This document shows positions 28,008 to 36,279 of a DNA stretch of 60,036 nucleotides, piece after piece; position 1 is the stretch's first letter; every line of letters begins with the position of its first letter. Source of the DNA: a virus; the IMG/VR virus record IMGVR_UViG_3300017605_000626, positions 64,001 through 124,036 of that record. The stretch is one strand, 5' to 3'. The notes below the pieces were generated by a model. That model searched no databases, was not told where the DNA came from, and saw only the letters and a program-made list of their open reading frames with translations. Made by a program: the position numbers and the translations under genes.

Positions 28008-30197
28008 ATGTCTAATTTTTCATTGCCGTGGAATACAGCTACATCCCCTAATGGACCTCATACTATTTACGCGGTAGTTACAGATTTTTCTGGTAATACT
28101 GTTACAACGAGTACAATTAATGTAACGGTACTAAATGATGAGCCTGCTCCACCAGATACACCTCCAACACCGACCCCTCCTCCAGTTGTTGTACCACAGA
28201 CAACAACTACAGAGCCTATTCCGTTAGGGGCGTTATTTTACAATACACTTGGTGAGTTTTCTACATTCATAGCACAAGCTGTTTTTCCTAGTGCGACTGA
28301 TCCAGACGCTAGTGGTAATTTTACCGATGATTGGATTGATGTTGTTAGGGACTTGGGGGTTGTTGGAGATGGTTCAGACGAAACTGAGAAAGTTCAAACA
28401 GCATTAGATCAAGCAAGGGACAATGTAATAGCAGGAGCAGGTAAAACTAGAGTTCTTATTCCAAGCAGTGTGGTGGTTAGTGTTGCTCCTGTAGAAAATG
28501 ATTTATGTGATGGGTCTTACTATAACTCTGTTGGTGTTTGTTTGTGGATAGATAGTGGTGTTCATTTTAGAGTTAATGGGGTTTTGAAAGCAAGATTTGG
28601 TTCTATTCAGACTTATTCTAATGGGCAAATAACTATATTAGAAGCGCGTAATTCATTTGTAGGTGCTATTGATTCTGGAGATCACGATATTGTTATTGAT
28701 GGTACAGGCACAATTGATTTAGAAGGTATCTATGATACTAATGGTGAATTTACTGATGATGAAACAGAATCCTTAGCTAAACAAATAAAATCTCTATGGG
28801 CATTGAGGGCATATAAAGTAAGTAAGTTGACAGTTAAAGATTTAACAATTGCACATGGTATTGGAGAGAAGTTCCAAATAGGTTTTTCTGAGTTTGTGAA
28901 TTTTGATAATGTTAAATTTGATACTGCTCTGAGATATGAAGTTAGTAATGAAATAGATACGGCATTAATTAATTTAGATGTTTGTCGTGGTGTTCATGTT
29001 ACTGGTTGTTATAGTAAGAATTGTAGTATTTATAGGGGAGTGGCTTGTTGGGCAAGCACAGAAGTTACAATTGATGGAAATGATTTTTCTGATTTAACTG
29101 GGGCGACAGGCGCTGAAATTGAAGAAGTAGATGTTGGAGTTTCTAGAATTTGGGACGGCTCTGTTTCTAACTATATTAAGTTAACTGGCCAAGGATTATT
29201 TAATGGTGCTTCTTGTCAGTGTGCTTGGATTGAGCCTGCTAGTATAGGAGTGTTGGGGACGATTCTTGGGAACAGGTTCGACTCTGGTTATTCTATGAGA
29301 ATAACTGCTGCCAATGAGCTAGAATTGTTCTGGTCTACAGAGCCATTAGTGGCGGGCAATTGGACAGATTATTCATTGAAAGTTCCATTAACAACTGCTG
29401 GCGGAGCATCGTCAAATTTTTTGGTGGCGGGTAGACCTCTTTTTGTTGCTATAAATGTTACTTTTTCGGGTGCTCCTGTCATTGCTGACTTTTATGCTGG
29501 CTTTACTCCAGGCAGTGTGCAGCTCCTTGGCACGGTAAGTGGTGGTCATGCTATAGCACCTAATGGCACGATTGCATGTGGTATCGGAGTAAATATGTAT
29601 GGTTTAACCCCGCAGCACGCCTTTAATGGTAAGCTTGCTCGAATTGCGGTAATTACTCGCGCTCTTACCGTAAGTGAATTAAGAGCGTTTGCTGCTTGTG
29701 GGGCACTACCACCAGATGCAGATGTTGCTATTACTAGGTTCTTTTTGGAAATTACTGGTGATTCCCCTGAACCAAATAATTATGGAACGTCCATTCCTGG
29801 AACTGTTGTTGGTTCTCTGCCGATAGCTGATGGTTTATGTGGTAATGTTGACGACTTAACTACTCCAGGAATAGGCACTGCTGTTTGGTTTACAGATTAT
29901 GGTATGGAATTTATTGAAAAAGATATGGCTTACGATGAGGATATTTATGATTTGGATGCAGGTTTAGATTCCAGACTAAAAATTACTAACAACACATTCT
30001 GTCGTAATGGTTCTGATGGGATTAGAATTTTGGGCGCGGCCCAACAAGGGACGCTCACTGACAGTGTTACGATTGTGAACAACACTATTTGTAGTAACGG
30101 GGCCAGTGGTATTTTGATTGATGGTTTGAAAGATTTCATTATTAACGATAATCAGATTAAAAATAATGGTCATGGTTATCCTCTTCAGTTTGATTAG
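28008..30197 (+). CDS. Pectate-lyase-like beta-helix fibre protein with inserted LamG domain
   Basis: The 729 residues begin with the second half of an Ig domain, then a Pro/Thr-rich linker (about 45-70). A Pectate_lyase_3-like start follows (DDWIDVVRDLGVVGDGSDET) with beta-helix coils (DHDIVIDGTGTIDLEG, VTIDGNDF). A LamG-like domain interrupts the helix at about 380-580 (IWDGSVSNYIKLTGQG). Helix coils resume at about 650 (LKITNNTFCRNGSDGIRILG) and the frame ends in unfinished coil NQIKNNGHGYPLQFD. It is probably a receptor-binding or depolymerase spike, though no active site is evident. Confidence 0.75.
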   Translation: MSNFSLPWNTATSPNGPHTIYAVVTDFSGNTVTTSTINVTVLNDEPAPPDTPPTPTPPPVVVPQTTTTEPIPLGALFYNTLGEFSTFIAQAVFPSATDPDASGNFTDDWIDVVRDLGVVGDGSDETEKVQTALDQARDNVIAGAGKTRVLIPSSVVVSVAPVENDLCDGSYYNSVGVCLWIDSGVHFRVNGVLKARFGSIQTYSNGQITILEARNSFVGAIDSGDHDIVIDGTGTIDLEGIYDTNGEFTDDETESLAKQIKSLWALRAYKVSKLTVKDLTIAHGIGEKFQIGFSEFVNFDNVKFDTALRYEVSNEIDTALINLDVCRGVHVTGCYSKNCSIYRGVACWASTEVTIDGNDFSDLTGATGAEIEEVDVGVSRIWDGSVSNYIKLTGQGLFNGASCQCAWIEPASIGVLGTILGNRFDSGYSMRITAANELELFWSTEPLVAGNWTDYSLKVPLTTAGGASSNFLVAGRPLFVAINVTFSGAPVIADFYAGFTPGSVQLLGTVSGGHAIAPNGTIACGIGVNMYGLTPQHAFNGKLARIAVITRALTVSELRAFAACGALPPDADVAITRFFLEITGDSPEPNNYGTSIPGTVVGSLPIADGLCGNVDDLTTPGIGTAVWFTDYGMEFIEKDMAYDEDIYDLDAGLDSRLKITNNTFCRNGSDGIRILGAAQQGTLTDSVTIVNNTICSNGASGILIDGLKDFIINDNQIKNNGHGYPLQFD

Positions 30198-30205
30198 GAC
30201 TAGAA

Positions 30206-31384
30206 ATGGCTATATTAGATTTTCCACCAAATAATTTAGAGGCTACTTACACTGTTAAACAGTTTGCTATTGGCCAAAGACTTGTAGTTTATTTAGTTTG
30301 GGAACCTGGGGCAACTGCTAATGGAGTATATTTTAGTTTGGAGTTTTGTACAGGTGCAGCATGTAGTGGATTTACTGAGTTTACTACTGACCTTGTGTTT
30401 CCCTATGTTGCAAGCAATACTGGGCTTGCCACGTTTCTTGATGGGTATGATAGAACACTTACCCCATCCACAGTATATAGATATAGAGTCAGGAACCAGT
30501 ATGCAGGTGGATATAGCACTTATTCTAATATTGCTGAGGTTACACTGCCAGCGTTTACCCCTGATCCTGTGCCAGACCCCGGCACAAACACGGCGCCACC
30601 ATTGCCACCGTCTAATCTAACAGGGTCTGCAACGGCCAATGATATTGATCTTTTGTGGGATGACAACTCTGATAATGAAACAAGTTTTATATTACAGAGA
30701 TCAAGTGAAGTTGATGCTACTTGGAGAACAATAACTAATCTTGCTCCTAATACTGTTTCATATTCTGATACTGGATTGTCTTATGATGTTTCATATTTCT
30801 ATAGAATTAAATCAGCCAATCAATATGGAGAATCTGCATATATTACTTCTGCTGCAATTACTACTGATCCTCTGACAGTATCTAATCTTGGCGCACCTAC
30901 GTTTTCTTCTGCAACGGCTGAGTTTGTTTCTGGAGTTCCACAAGTAAACCTAGTTTGGATTGATAATGCAACTACTGAAACAGCTTATATTATTGAGCGT
31001 AAAATAGGTACAGGTGGAACATTTTCTACTTTAGTTGTTACTCTACCAGATGTTCAAGCATTTACAGACACTAATGTTGTATCAGGTGGTATTTATTTGT
31101 ATAGAATCAGAGCTTATCGCAGTTCTGATACACAGTATTCCCCTTGGAGCGCCACAAAGACTGTGGGTGTTGGAGAGGATAATCCAGATACAACTGCTGC
31201 TGGTTACGGAATTGCACATGCTGATATGAATCCATTACAAGGCGGAGTGATTAGGGATAATCAAATTGGTAATAATGGTAAAGCTAATATTAGTGCGACC
31301 ATTTATATAGCCACAGATATTACTATTGATAACCCTGGAACAGAAAATACTTATATACGCAGAGGCGTAGTTATCTACGAATAA
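30206..31384 (+). CDS. FN3-domain fibre protein with a beta-helix tail
   Basis: Of the 392 residues, the first 320 form about three FN3-like domains (for example LTGSATANDIDLLWDDNSDN, TVSYSDTGLSYDVSYFYRIK). The last 60 residues abruptly switch to beta-helix sequence (GGVIRDNQIGNNGKANISA), similar to coils at the end of the preceding gene. The helix of that gene thus seems to continue at the end of this one. The gene starts eight bases after the previous stop. Confidence 0.7.
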   Translation: MAILDFPPNNLEATYTVKQFAIGQRLVVYLVWEPGATANGVYFSLEFCTGAACSGFTEFTTDLVFPYVASNTGLATFLDGYDRTLTPSTVYRYRVRNQYAGGYSTYSNIAEVTLPAFTPDPVPDPGTNTAPPLPPSNLTGSATANDIDLLWDDNSDNETSFILQRSSEVDATWRTITNLAPNTVSYSDTGLSYDVSYFYRIKSANQYGESAYITSAAITTDPLTVSNLGAPTFSSATAEFVSGVPQVNLVWIDNATTETAYIIERKIGTGGTFSTLVVTLPDVQAFTDTNVVSGGIYLYRIRAYRSSDTQYSPWSATKTVGVGEDNPDTTAAGYGIAHADMNPLQGGVIRDNQIGNNGKANISATIYIATDITIDNPGTENTYIRRGVVIYE

Positions 31385-31389
31385 ATAAA

Positions 31390-31887
31390 ATGGGAATTGT
31401 TACATGGGGCAAACGTGCTCTTAATCTTTTAACTGCCAGTAACACTTGGTCTGGAACTAATACATTTCAGACTGCAACATTAGCACAACAAACTACTTCT
31501 AACGCGGCGAAGATAACATTTGGTTGGGTCACTGAACAACTTACTTTAAGTACAGGCGCTGCTACAACTGATACTTCTATGGATTTGCCTGCAAACAGCA
31601 TAATAGATAGTGTCGTATATCGTGTCACAACTACCATTACGACAGCAGCGAGTTATAGTATAGGTGATCCTACTACAGCAGCAAGATTTATTAGCGGTAG
31701 CACGGGATTAACGGCAGGTAGTACAGGGGTTGGATTATTACATATGCAGGGTGGGATAACAACTGATGCAGCAGGACCAGTGCAAATTACAACTGCGAAG
31801 GTGAGGGTAACTTGTAATACTACTCCCGGCGCCGGAGTAATTAGATTAACAGTCTTTTATCGCACATTGACACCGCCAACCTCATAA
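31390..31887 (+). CDS. Tail fibre / tip protein, Thr- and Ala-rich
   Basis: This 165-residue protein starts with MGIVTWGKRALNLLTASNTW and the TWSGTNTFQTATL motif often found in trimeric phage fibre shafts. The rest is beta-rich with many Thr, Ala and Gly residues and a short aliphatic C-terminus. It is most likely a virion surface protein at the tail tip. No enzymatic motif is seen. Confidence 0.6.
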   Translation: MGIVTWGKRALNLLTASNTWSGTNTFQTATLAQQTTSNAAKITFGWVTEQLTLSTGAATTDTSMDLPANSIIDSVVYRVTTTITTAASYSIGDPTTAARFISGSTGLTAGSTGVGLLHMQGGITTDAAGPVQITTAKVRVTCNTTPGAGVIRLTVFYRTLTPPTS

Positions 31888-31899
31888 TGGAGATTTTAA

Positions 31900-32736
31900 A
31901 TGGCAAATAAAATGTTTGGTGCAGTTGTTACTGGCACCGTTGACTTATCCTTAGAAGTTACTTTACATGATAGTACTACTGGAGCAGGTTTAACAGGAGT
32001 AGCTTTTGGGTCAGTAACTACTTATTATTACAGGCAAGGTGCAGCTTCTGCCGTTCAGATTACTATGGCTTCATTAGCTGCAAATAATACTGTTCATACT
32101 GATGGTGGGTGGAGAGAAATAGATTCTACTAATATGCCTGGAGTATATCGTCTTGACTCTACAGACGCCGCTTTTGCAACTGGAGCAGAATGGGTGCATT
32201 TTAATATTAGAGTAACTGGTGCTGATGCAGTTAACTTTACTGTGCCATTAAATAATTTAAGTATTGGAACTACTGGTGGAGTTTTACTTCAGCCAACAAC
32301 ACATACTTCTGCTGTTATTCCTACAGTTAGTACGCTTACAGGCCATACTGCACAAACTGGAGATTCTTACGCCATAGTAAATAGTTCTACATTTGGTAAT
32401 TCAAAGTTAGTAAGATCAACAACACCTGCTAATACACTTACTGTTAATGCTTCTAATCAGGCAAGTATTGATGGCTCTTCTGTTACTTTAGGTTCAACAG
32501 AACGAAATGCTATTGCTGCTGCTATATGGTTATCAAGTCCTGCAACTGAAAGTTATGCTGCTGATGGAGCTATACCTACTTTGGCTCAGTTTTTATTTAT
32601 GATACAACAAAGACAAAATGAGTTTGCAAAGGTAACGACTACAATCACTGTTAAGAAATTAGATGGTACTACAACAGCAGCAACATTTACTTTAAACGAC
32701 AGTACTAATCCAACTACTATTACAAGAGCAAGTTAA
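31900..32736 (+). CDS. Baseplate-upper/fibre-like protein
   Basis: The 278 residues start with MANKMFGAVVTGTVDLSLEV and have a beta-sandwich of the type seen in BppU-like N-terminal domains (GWREIDSTNMPGVYRLDSTD, WVHFNIRVTGADAVNFTVPL). The C-terminal 80 residues contain the recurrent AIAAAIWLSSPA and FAKVTTTITVKKLDGTT stretches, where a PP-like connection to the next domain is usual. It closes the fibre block. Role inferred from fold style and position. Confidence 0.6.
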   Translation: MANKMFGAVVTGTVDLSLEVTLHDSTTGAGLTGVAFGSVTTYYYRQGAASAVQITMASLAANNTVHTDGGWREIDSTNMPGVYRLDSTDAAFATGAEWVHFNIRVTGADAVNFTVPLNNLSIGTTGGVLLQPTTHTSAVIPTVSTLTGHTAQTGDSYAIVNSSTFGNSKLVRSTTPANTLTVNASNQASIDGSSVTLGSTERNAIAAAIWLSSPATESYAADGAIPTLAQFLFMIQQRQNEFAKVTTTITVKKLDGTTTAATFTLNDSTNPTTITRAS

Positions 32737-32763
32737 TGAGCAAAATATTTTAGAGGTAGTATT

Positions 32764-33153
32764 ATGACAGTGCAGGACTTTATTCAGTACGCAGGGGCTG
32801 TAGGAGGAGGAGCAGCTAGTCTTAAATTAATTGAGCTTATAGTGGATTATTTTAAGGCAAGAAGAGAAAAATCTGTAGATTTTAAAAAGATTGACGTAGA
32901 AGAAAATATTGCTTTAACTAAATTAAATATTGAGAGTGAAGATAAACTTAGGCTTGAACTATGGGAAAGAATTAAATCCTTAGAATCAAGAGTAAATGAT
33001 TTAGATAGAAAAGAACAAGATTGTTGGGATAAGTATAATTTATTATTTAAAAGTAATGCAGAACTTTCAGCAGAGCTAAACTACGTGAAGACTATTTTAC
33101 ATAGTAGTAGTTCAGAAATAATTAAACTTCTTCCAAAAAAGGAGGATAAATAA
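32764..33153 (+). CDS. Membrane-anchored coiled-coil protein (spanin-like candidate)
   Basis: A hydrophobic N-terminal stretch (FIQYAGAVGGGAASLKLIEL) is followed by about 90 residues of charged coiled coil with LELWERIKSLESRVNDLDRK. This anchor-plus-coil layout resembles i-spanins or lysis-associated phage proteins and lies after the fibre genes, where lysis genes often occur. The endolysin, however, is 19 kb away on the other strand. A role in lysis is possible but not shown. Confidence 0.45.
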   Translation: MTVQDFIQYAGAVGGGAASLKLIELIVDYFKARREKSVDFKKIDVEENIALTKLNIESEDKLRLELWERIKSLESRVNDLDRKEQDCWDKYNLLFKSNAELSAELNYVKTILHSSSSEIIKLLPKKEDK

Positions 33154-33154
33154 T

Positions 33155-33523
33155 TTGTTTGAGCATGGCTTTTGTATATTATGGAATAAGAATCTTATTA
33201 TTTGGTCTATTATAACTAATAGTGCTATAGCTATAGCTTATTTTTTAATACCATTAATATTATGGAGTGTGGCAAAATCTACTGATTTTAAAATTCCTAA
33301 GTCATATAAGAAAACTTTGTTGATGTTTGCGTCGTTTATATTTTTTTGTGGGTCTGGCCATTTATTAGATATAATGGTTATATGGTTTCCCTGGTATTGG
33401 ACTAAGATAGTCTGGGACGGTTTGACGGCTTTAACTAGCTTAATAACTGTATTTAATTTATACCCACTAGCTAAACGTTTTATAATCTTAGTGGATTTAG
33501 AGACTTCAGAGAATAAACTTTAA
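33155..33523 (+). CDS. Three-helix membrane protein resembling the ethylene-receptor sensor domain
   Basis: The 122 residues match the membrane domain of ETR1-type receptors and bacterial histidine kinases. The segment TNSAIAIAYFLIPL aligns with SDFFIALAYFSIPL of ETR1, followed by FIFFCGSGHLLDI, which keeps the copper-binding Cys and His as C65 and H69. The third helix is WTKIVWDGLTALTSLITV. ETR1 Asp25 is replaced by Asn22; Tyr29 matches Tyr32. No kinase or GAF part follows. The TTG start has AAAGGAGG nine bases upstream and is needed to include the HGFCILW motif. As a small three-helix protein near a spanin-like gene it might act as a holin; that is inference. Confidence 0.75.
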   Translation: MFEHGFCILWNKNLIIWSIITNSAIAIAYFLIPLILWSVAKSTDFKIPKSYKKTLLMFASFIFFCGSGHLLDIMVIWFPWYWTKIVWDGLTALTSLITVFNLYPLAKRFIILVDLETSENKL

Positions 33524-33525
33524 GC

Positions 33526-33552
33526 TTGACTTTAACTAGCATTTATGATAAT
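33526..33552 (+). promoter_or_regulatory. Candidate promoter before the exonuclease gene
   Basis: TTGACT and GATAAT each match consensus at five of six positions but are separated by only 15 bases, slightly short. The site lies in the 69-base gap between the membrane protein and the exonuclease gene and could start a separate transcript for the nucleotide-metabolism genes. Confidence 0.4.
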
Positions 33553-33592
33553 GTACATCACAAAGTAATTATATTTATTTGAAAGGCTAGTA

Positions 33593-34384
33593 ATGACTAA
33601 ATCATTAATATCAAGTAATACAGTAAAAACATTGTTGTTAGATTGTGAGACGGCGCCAATACTTGCTTCGGTCTGGCAACTATTTGATGTAAATGTTGGA
33701 CTTGAGCAAATAAAAACGGACTGGCATTTATTAAGTTTTGCCGCTAAATGGCTAGGAAGTAAAGGAGTATTTTACGAAGATCAATCTAAAGCCAAGGACA
33801 TTGAAGATGATAGTAAATTATTAAAATCACTACATAAGTTGTTGGATGAAGCGGAGATTGTAATTGCTCACAATGGTAGGAAGTTTGATCTTAAAAAAAT
33901 AAATACTCGGCTTATTATAAATGGTTTTAGTCCGCCATCACCATATAAAATTATAGATACACTTGAAATAGCAAGACGTAACTTTGGATTTTCTAGTAAT
34001 CGTTTAGCGTTTTTATCTGAATTTTTATGCAAAGAAAAAAAATCAGACCATAAAAAATTTCCTGGATTTTCTTTGTGGAAGGAATGTTTGGCTGGTAATA
34101 AACAAGCGTGGGAAGAGATGAAAAAATACAATGTTCAAGATGTAGTTTCCTTGGAGCAGCTCTACCTTAAGTTAAGGCCGTGGGATAATAAGCACCCAAA
34201 TAAAGGTGTGTATTTAACTGGGTCTATTTGTCCTAAATGTGGTAGTAGTAAAATTGAGAAACGTGGATTTAGTTTTACTCAGGTAGGTAAGTATCAACGT
34301 TATCAATGTCTTAGTTGTGCTGGATGGTCACGCGGCGCCCAACTATTAAATACAAGAGAAGAGCGCAGTGAATTAGTGAGGTAA
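33593..34384 (+). CDS. DEDD-family 3'-5' exonuclease with C-terminal zinc ribbon
   Basis: The 263-residue protein has RNase H-like exonuclease motifs: LLLDCETAP (Asp17 and Glu19 as metal ligands), IAHNGRKFDLKKI for motif II, and YNVQDVVSLEQLY for motif III of the DEDDy type. From about residue 212 a zinc ribbon follows with CPKCGSS and CLSC pairs. It resembles phage RNase_H_2-type proteins that degrade nucleic acid or proofread. AAAGG lies before the ATG. Confidence 0.8.
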   Translation: MTKSLISSNTVKTLLLDCETAPILASVWQLFDVNVGLEQIKTDWHLLSFAAKWLGSKGVFYEDQSKAKDIEDDSKLLKSLHKLLDEAEIVIAHNGRKFDLKKINTRLIINGFSPPSPYKIIDTLEIARRNFGFSSNRLAFLSEFLCKEKKSDHKKFPGFSLWKECLAGNKQAWEEMKKYNVQDVVSLEQLYLKLRPWDNKHPNKGVYLTGSICPKCGSSKIEKRGFSFTQVGKYQRYQCLSCAGWSRGAQLLNTREERSELVR

Positions 34385-34390
34385 GTATTT

Positions 34391-34609
34391 ATGGAAGTTA
34401 AAGCAGAAATTTCTAATTTTAGAATGGCAGTTGCTTTACTTTCTGCTATTTCATTGTCTTATACATTATTTACAATGTTTGTTTATTATATATTTGGTGC
34501 TATATCTTTTGTTCTTGGAATTAGATATGTGTCATTTGGGTCCGCACATTTAATTTCTTTAATTTTATTTGTTTCTTTAACTTTAGTTAATATACTAAGA
34601 AAGGCTTAA
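34391..34609 (+). CDS. Small membrane protein with two predicted helices
   Basis: The 72 residues contain two hydrophobic segments (about 12-45 and 50-68), for example AVALLSAISLSYTLFTMFVY and HLISLILFVSLTLV. No family is recognised. Size and topology would suit a holin or antiholin, but position between an exonuclease and a kinase gives no support either way. Confidence 0.55.
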   Translation: MEVKAEISNFRMAVALLSAISLSYTLFTMFVYYIFGAISFVLGIRYVSFGSAHLISLILFVSLTLVNILRKA

Positions 34610-34613
34610 TACA

Positions 34614-35216
34614 ATGGCTTCAAGTAGTCCGGTTATTATTGGATTTGGGTATAGACTTCAGAATGGAAAAGATACAGTGGTACAATCTATTCTTGATGGT
34701 TATGGTTCTAAGTATGATATGAAGAGATATGCATTTGCCGATGATTTAAAGGAAGAAGTGGCTGGCAAGGAAATGGACCTTTGTATTAAGTATGATATTG
34801 AACCAGACCCAGAGAATAAGTGGAGAAATTTATTACAATTTTGGGGTCAATTTAGAAGAGAGCAAGATGAGTTTTATTGGATTAAAAAAGTAGCTAATAA
34901 ATTAGATATAGATCAACCAAGAGTTGCTTTAATATCGGATGTTAGATATAGAAATGAAGCTACATTTATTAAAGATAGAGATGGTTTCTTGGTTAAAGTA
35001 ACTAGAACTGGTTATGTCGATGTTACTTCTAATAATGACCACCAATCAGAGCACGATTTAGATTATTATCCTTTTGATTATGAGGTAATTCAAGAAGATG
35101 GTAAGGTAGAAGATTTGAAGTTAGATGCTTTAGAGTTGTTTCAGTTGATTGAAAAAGAGTTGGATGTGGTGGGAGAGTTTCTTAGAATGCTAAGAGAAAG
35201 TGAAGTGAAAGGATAA
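34614..35216 (+). CDS. Deoxynucleoside monophosphate kinase-like protein
   Basis: The 200 residues start with a P-loop variant GFGYRLQNGKDT (residues 10-21) of the kind found in T4 gp1-type dNMP kinases. They continue with YAFADDLKEEVA, LLQFWGQFRREQDEFYWIKK and the LISDVRYRNEA strand that binds nucleotide in this family. The enzyme would phosphorylate dNMPs to dNDPs for phage DNA synthesis. It is the only clear nucleotide-metabolism enzyme in the window. Confidence 0.8.
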   Translation: MASSSPVIIGFGYRLQNGKDTVVQSILDGYGSKYDMKRYAFADDLKEEVAGKEMDLCIKYDIEPDPENKWRNLLQFWGQFRREQDEFYWIKKVANKLDIDQPRVALISDVRYRNEATFIKDRDGFLVKVTRTGYVDVTSNNDHQSEHDLDYYPFDYEVIQEDGKVEDLKLDALELFQLIEKELDVVGEFLRMLRESEVKG

Positions 35217-35220
35217 TAAT

Positions 35221-35346
35221 ATGGGCGAAATGATTAATATGCTTGGAATACTAGGTGGGTTTGTTTTTGTAGGTACACTCTGGTTAGGTGTAGTTTGTTG
35301 GGGTATAAAGCAAGTGGCCGCACTACTTGAATCTAAGTCTAAATAA
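35221..35346 (+). CDS. 41-residue single-helix membrane peptide
   Basis: An ATG four bases after the kinase stop opens a 41-codon frame, MGEMINMLGILGGFVFVGTL and so on, with one strong hydrophobic helix and a short charged end (ESKSK). TAATAAT precedes the start with AAAGGAT just upstream within the kinase end, which could serve as ribosome site. Function unknown. Confidence 0.55.
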   Translation: MGEMINMLGILGGFVFVGTLWLGVVCWGIKQVAALLESKSK

Positions 35347-35361
35347 GAAAGAAGATGGGTA

Positions 35362-35637
35362 ATGAATAAGAGTGAGTATGGTAATTGTTTAAAAGCTTTT
35401 CGGTTATTCCGTGAATGCGAAGATAGTAGAATGTCTGGTCCAGGTTTGGTATTAGAAGGTGTGGTATTTCATACCGGGCAGATAGTAGTTAGTTGGTTTA
35501 GTGACGTTAATAGATCAAAGAGCGGTGCTAGTTCTTTAGGATTTTATAATAGTTTAGATGATTTTTATAAAATACACTGTAATTCACATCCGGCAGTTGG
35601 GTCTAAATTGGAATGGTATCGTATAAACTGGCCTTAA
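35362..35637 (+). CDS. Small soluble protein of unknown function
   Basis: The 91 residues contain GLVLEGVVFHTGQIVVSWFS and a SSLGFYNSLDDFYKIHCNSH segment, a type of short beta-rich protein frequent in phage genomes but without known role. An AAGAAGATGGGTA region is upstream. It ends just before the next start. Confidence 0.6.
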   Translation: MNKSEYGNCLKAFRLFRECEDSRMSGPGLVLEGVVFHTGQIVVSWFSDVNRSKSGASSLGFYNSLDDFYKIHCNSHPAVGSKLEWYRINWP

Positions 35638-35640
35638 TGA

Positions 35641-36279
35641 ATGGCACTGAAAATAAAGTTACTTTCAGATTTTCATGATTTCTATGATTTTGCTTTTGAT
35701 CAGGAGGGGGTTTCGTGGGAAAGGTTTGCCAATCCTGGTTTAAGCAGAGTTAAGATGTTTCAGCATTTAGCCGCTTGTGGATTTTCAGTGCCTGCTTACG
35801 GCTATTGTAAGTATTTAATTCCTAATTTAGTTAAACATTTAGGAACAGTTAAATTTAAAGTAGTGGTGCATTTAAAGGAGCATTCTTTTGGCGGAGATTC
35901 TAAAGTATTATTAGACTCAGATGATGCTTTGAGAATGTACCCAGGTAATATAGGAGTTCAGTATATAGAGTCACATAGCACAACTTACACATATTTTAAG
36001 GTAGGTAAATTAGAGTATGGGTTGAAGTACATTAGTACCTCTGATTGGAGGGCTAATTGTGGTGAGTTTAAAGTAGATTTAGTATGTGAAGGATTGGGTA
36101 ATTCATTTCATAAAAGAATTAAATATCCGATATTTTCTATAGATTGTGTTTCAAATTCTGGTCATGTTTATGCTATTGATTTAAATATAGCACCTAAACT
36201 GAGGGGCACTGGTTTGGAGTATCATCTTAGACCTCTTCAAGTATACAAGCAAGTAAGAGACTTTGTTAATTCTCTTTAA
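35641..36279 (+). CDS. Protein of unknown function, ATP-grasp-like C-terminus
   Basis: I do not firmly recognise this 212-residue protein. The C-terminal segment FSIDCVSNSGHVYAIDLNIA, followed by P-x-L-x-GTG, resembles the end of ATP-grasp domains (D-x-N-x-xPGLxGTG), but the N-terminal ATP site is not obvious. It is the last gene of the rightward block, and its stop overlaps the end of the opposing gene by 14 bases. Confidence 0.55.
   Translation: MALKIKLLSDFHDFYDFAFDQEGVSWERFANPGLSRVKMFQHLAACGFSVPAYGYCKYLIPNLVKHLGTVKFKVVVHLKEHSFGGDSKVLLDSDDALRMYPGNIGVQYIESHSTTYTYFKVGKLEYGLKYISTSDWRANCGEFKVDLVCEGLGNSFHKRIKYPIFSIDCVSNSGHVYAIDLNIAPKLRGTGLEYHLRPLQVYKQVRDFVNSL

Noticed and set aside
22200-31900. 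Possible diversity-generating retroelement acting on the fibre genes
   Set aside because: No reverse transcriptase gene, no template/variable repeat pair with A-specific differences was seen; the repeats found are explained by domain duplication.
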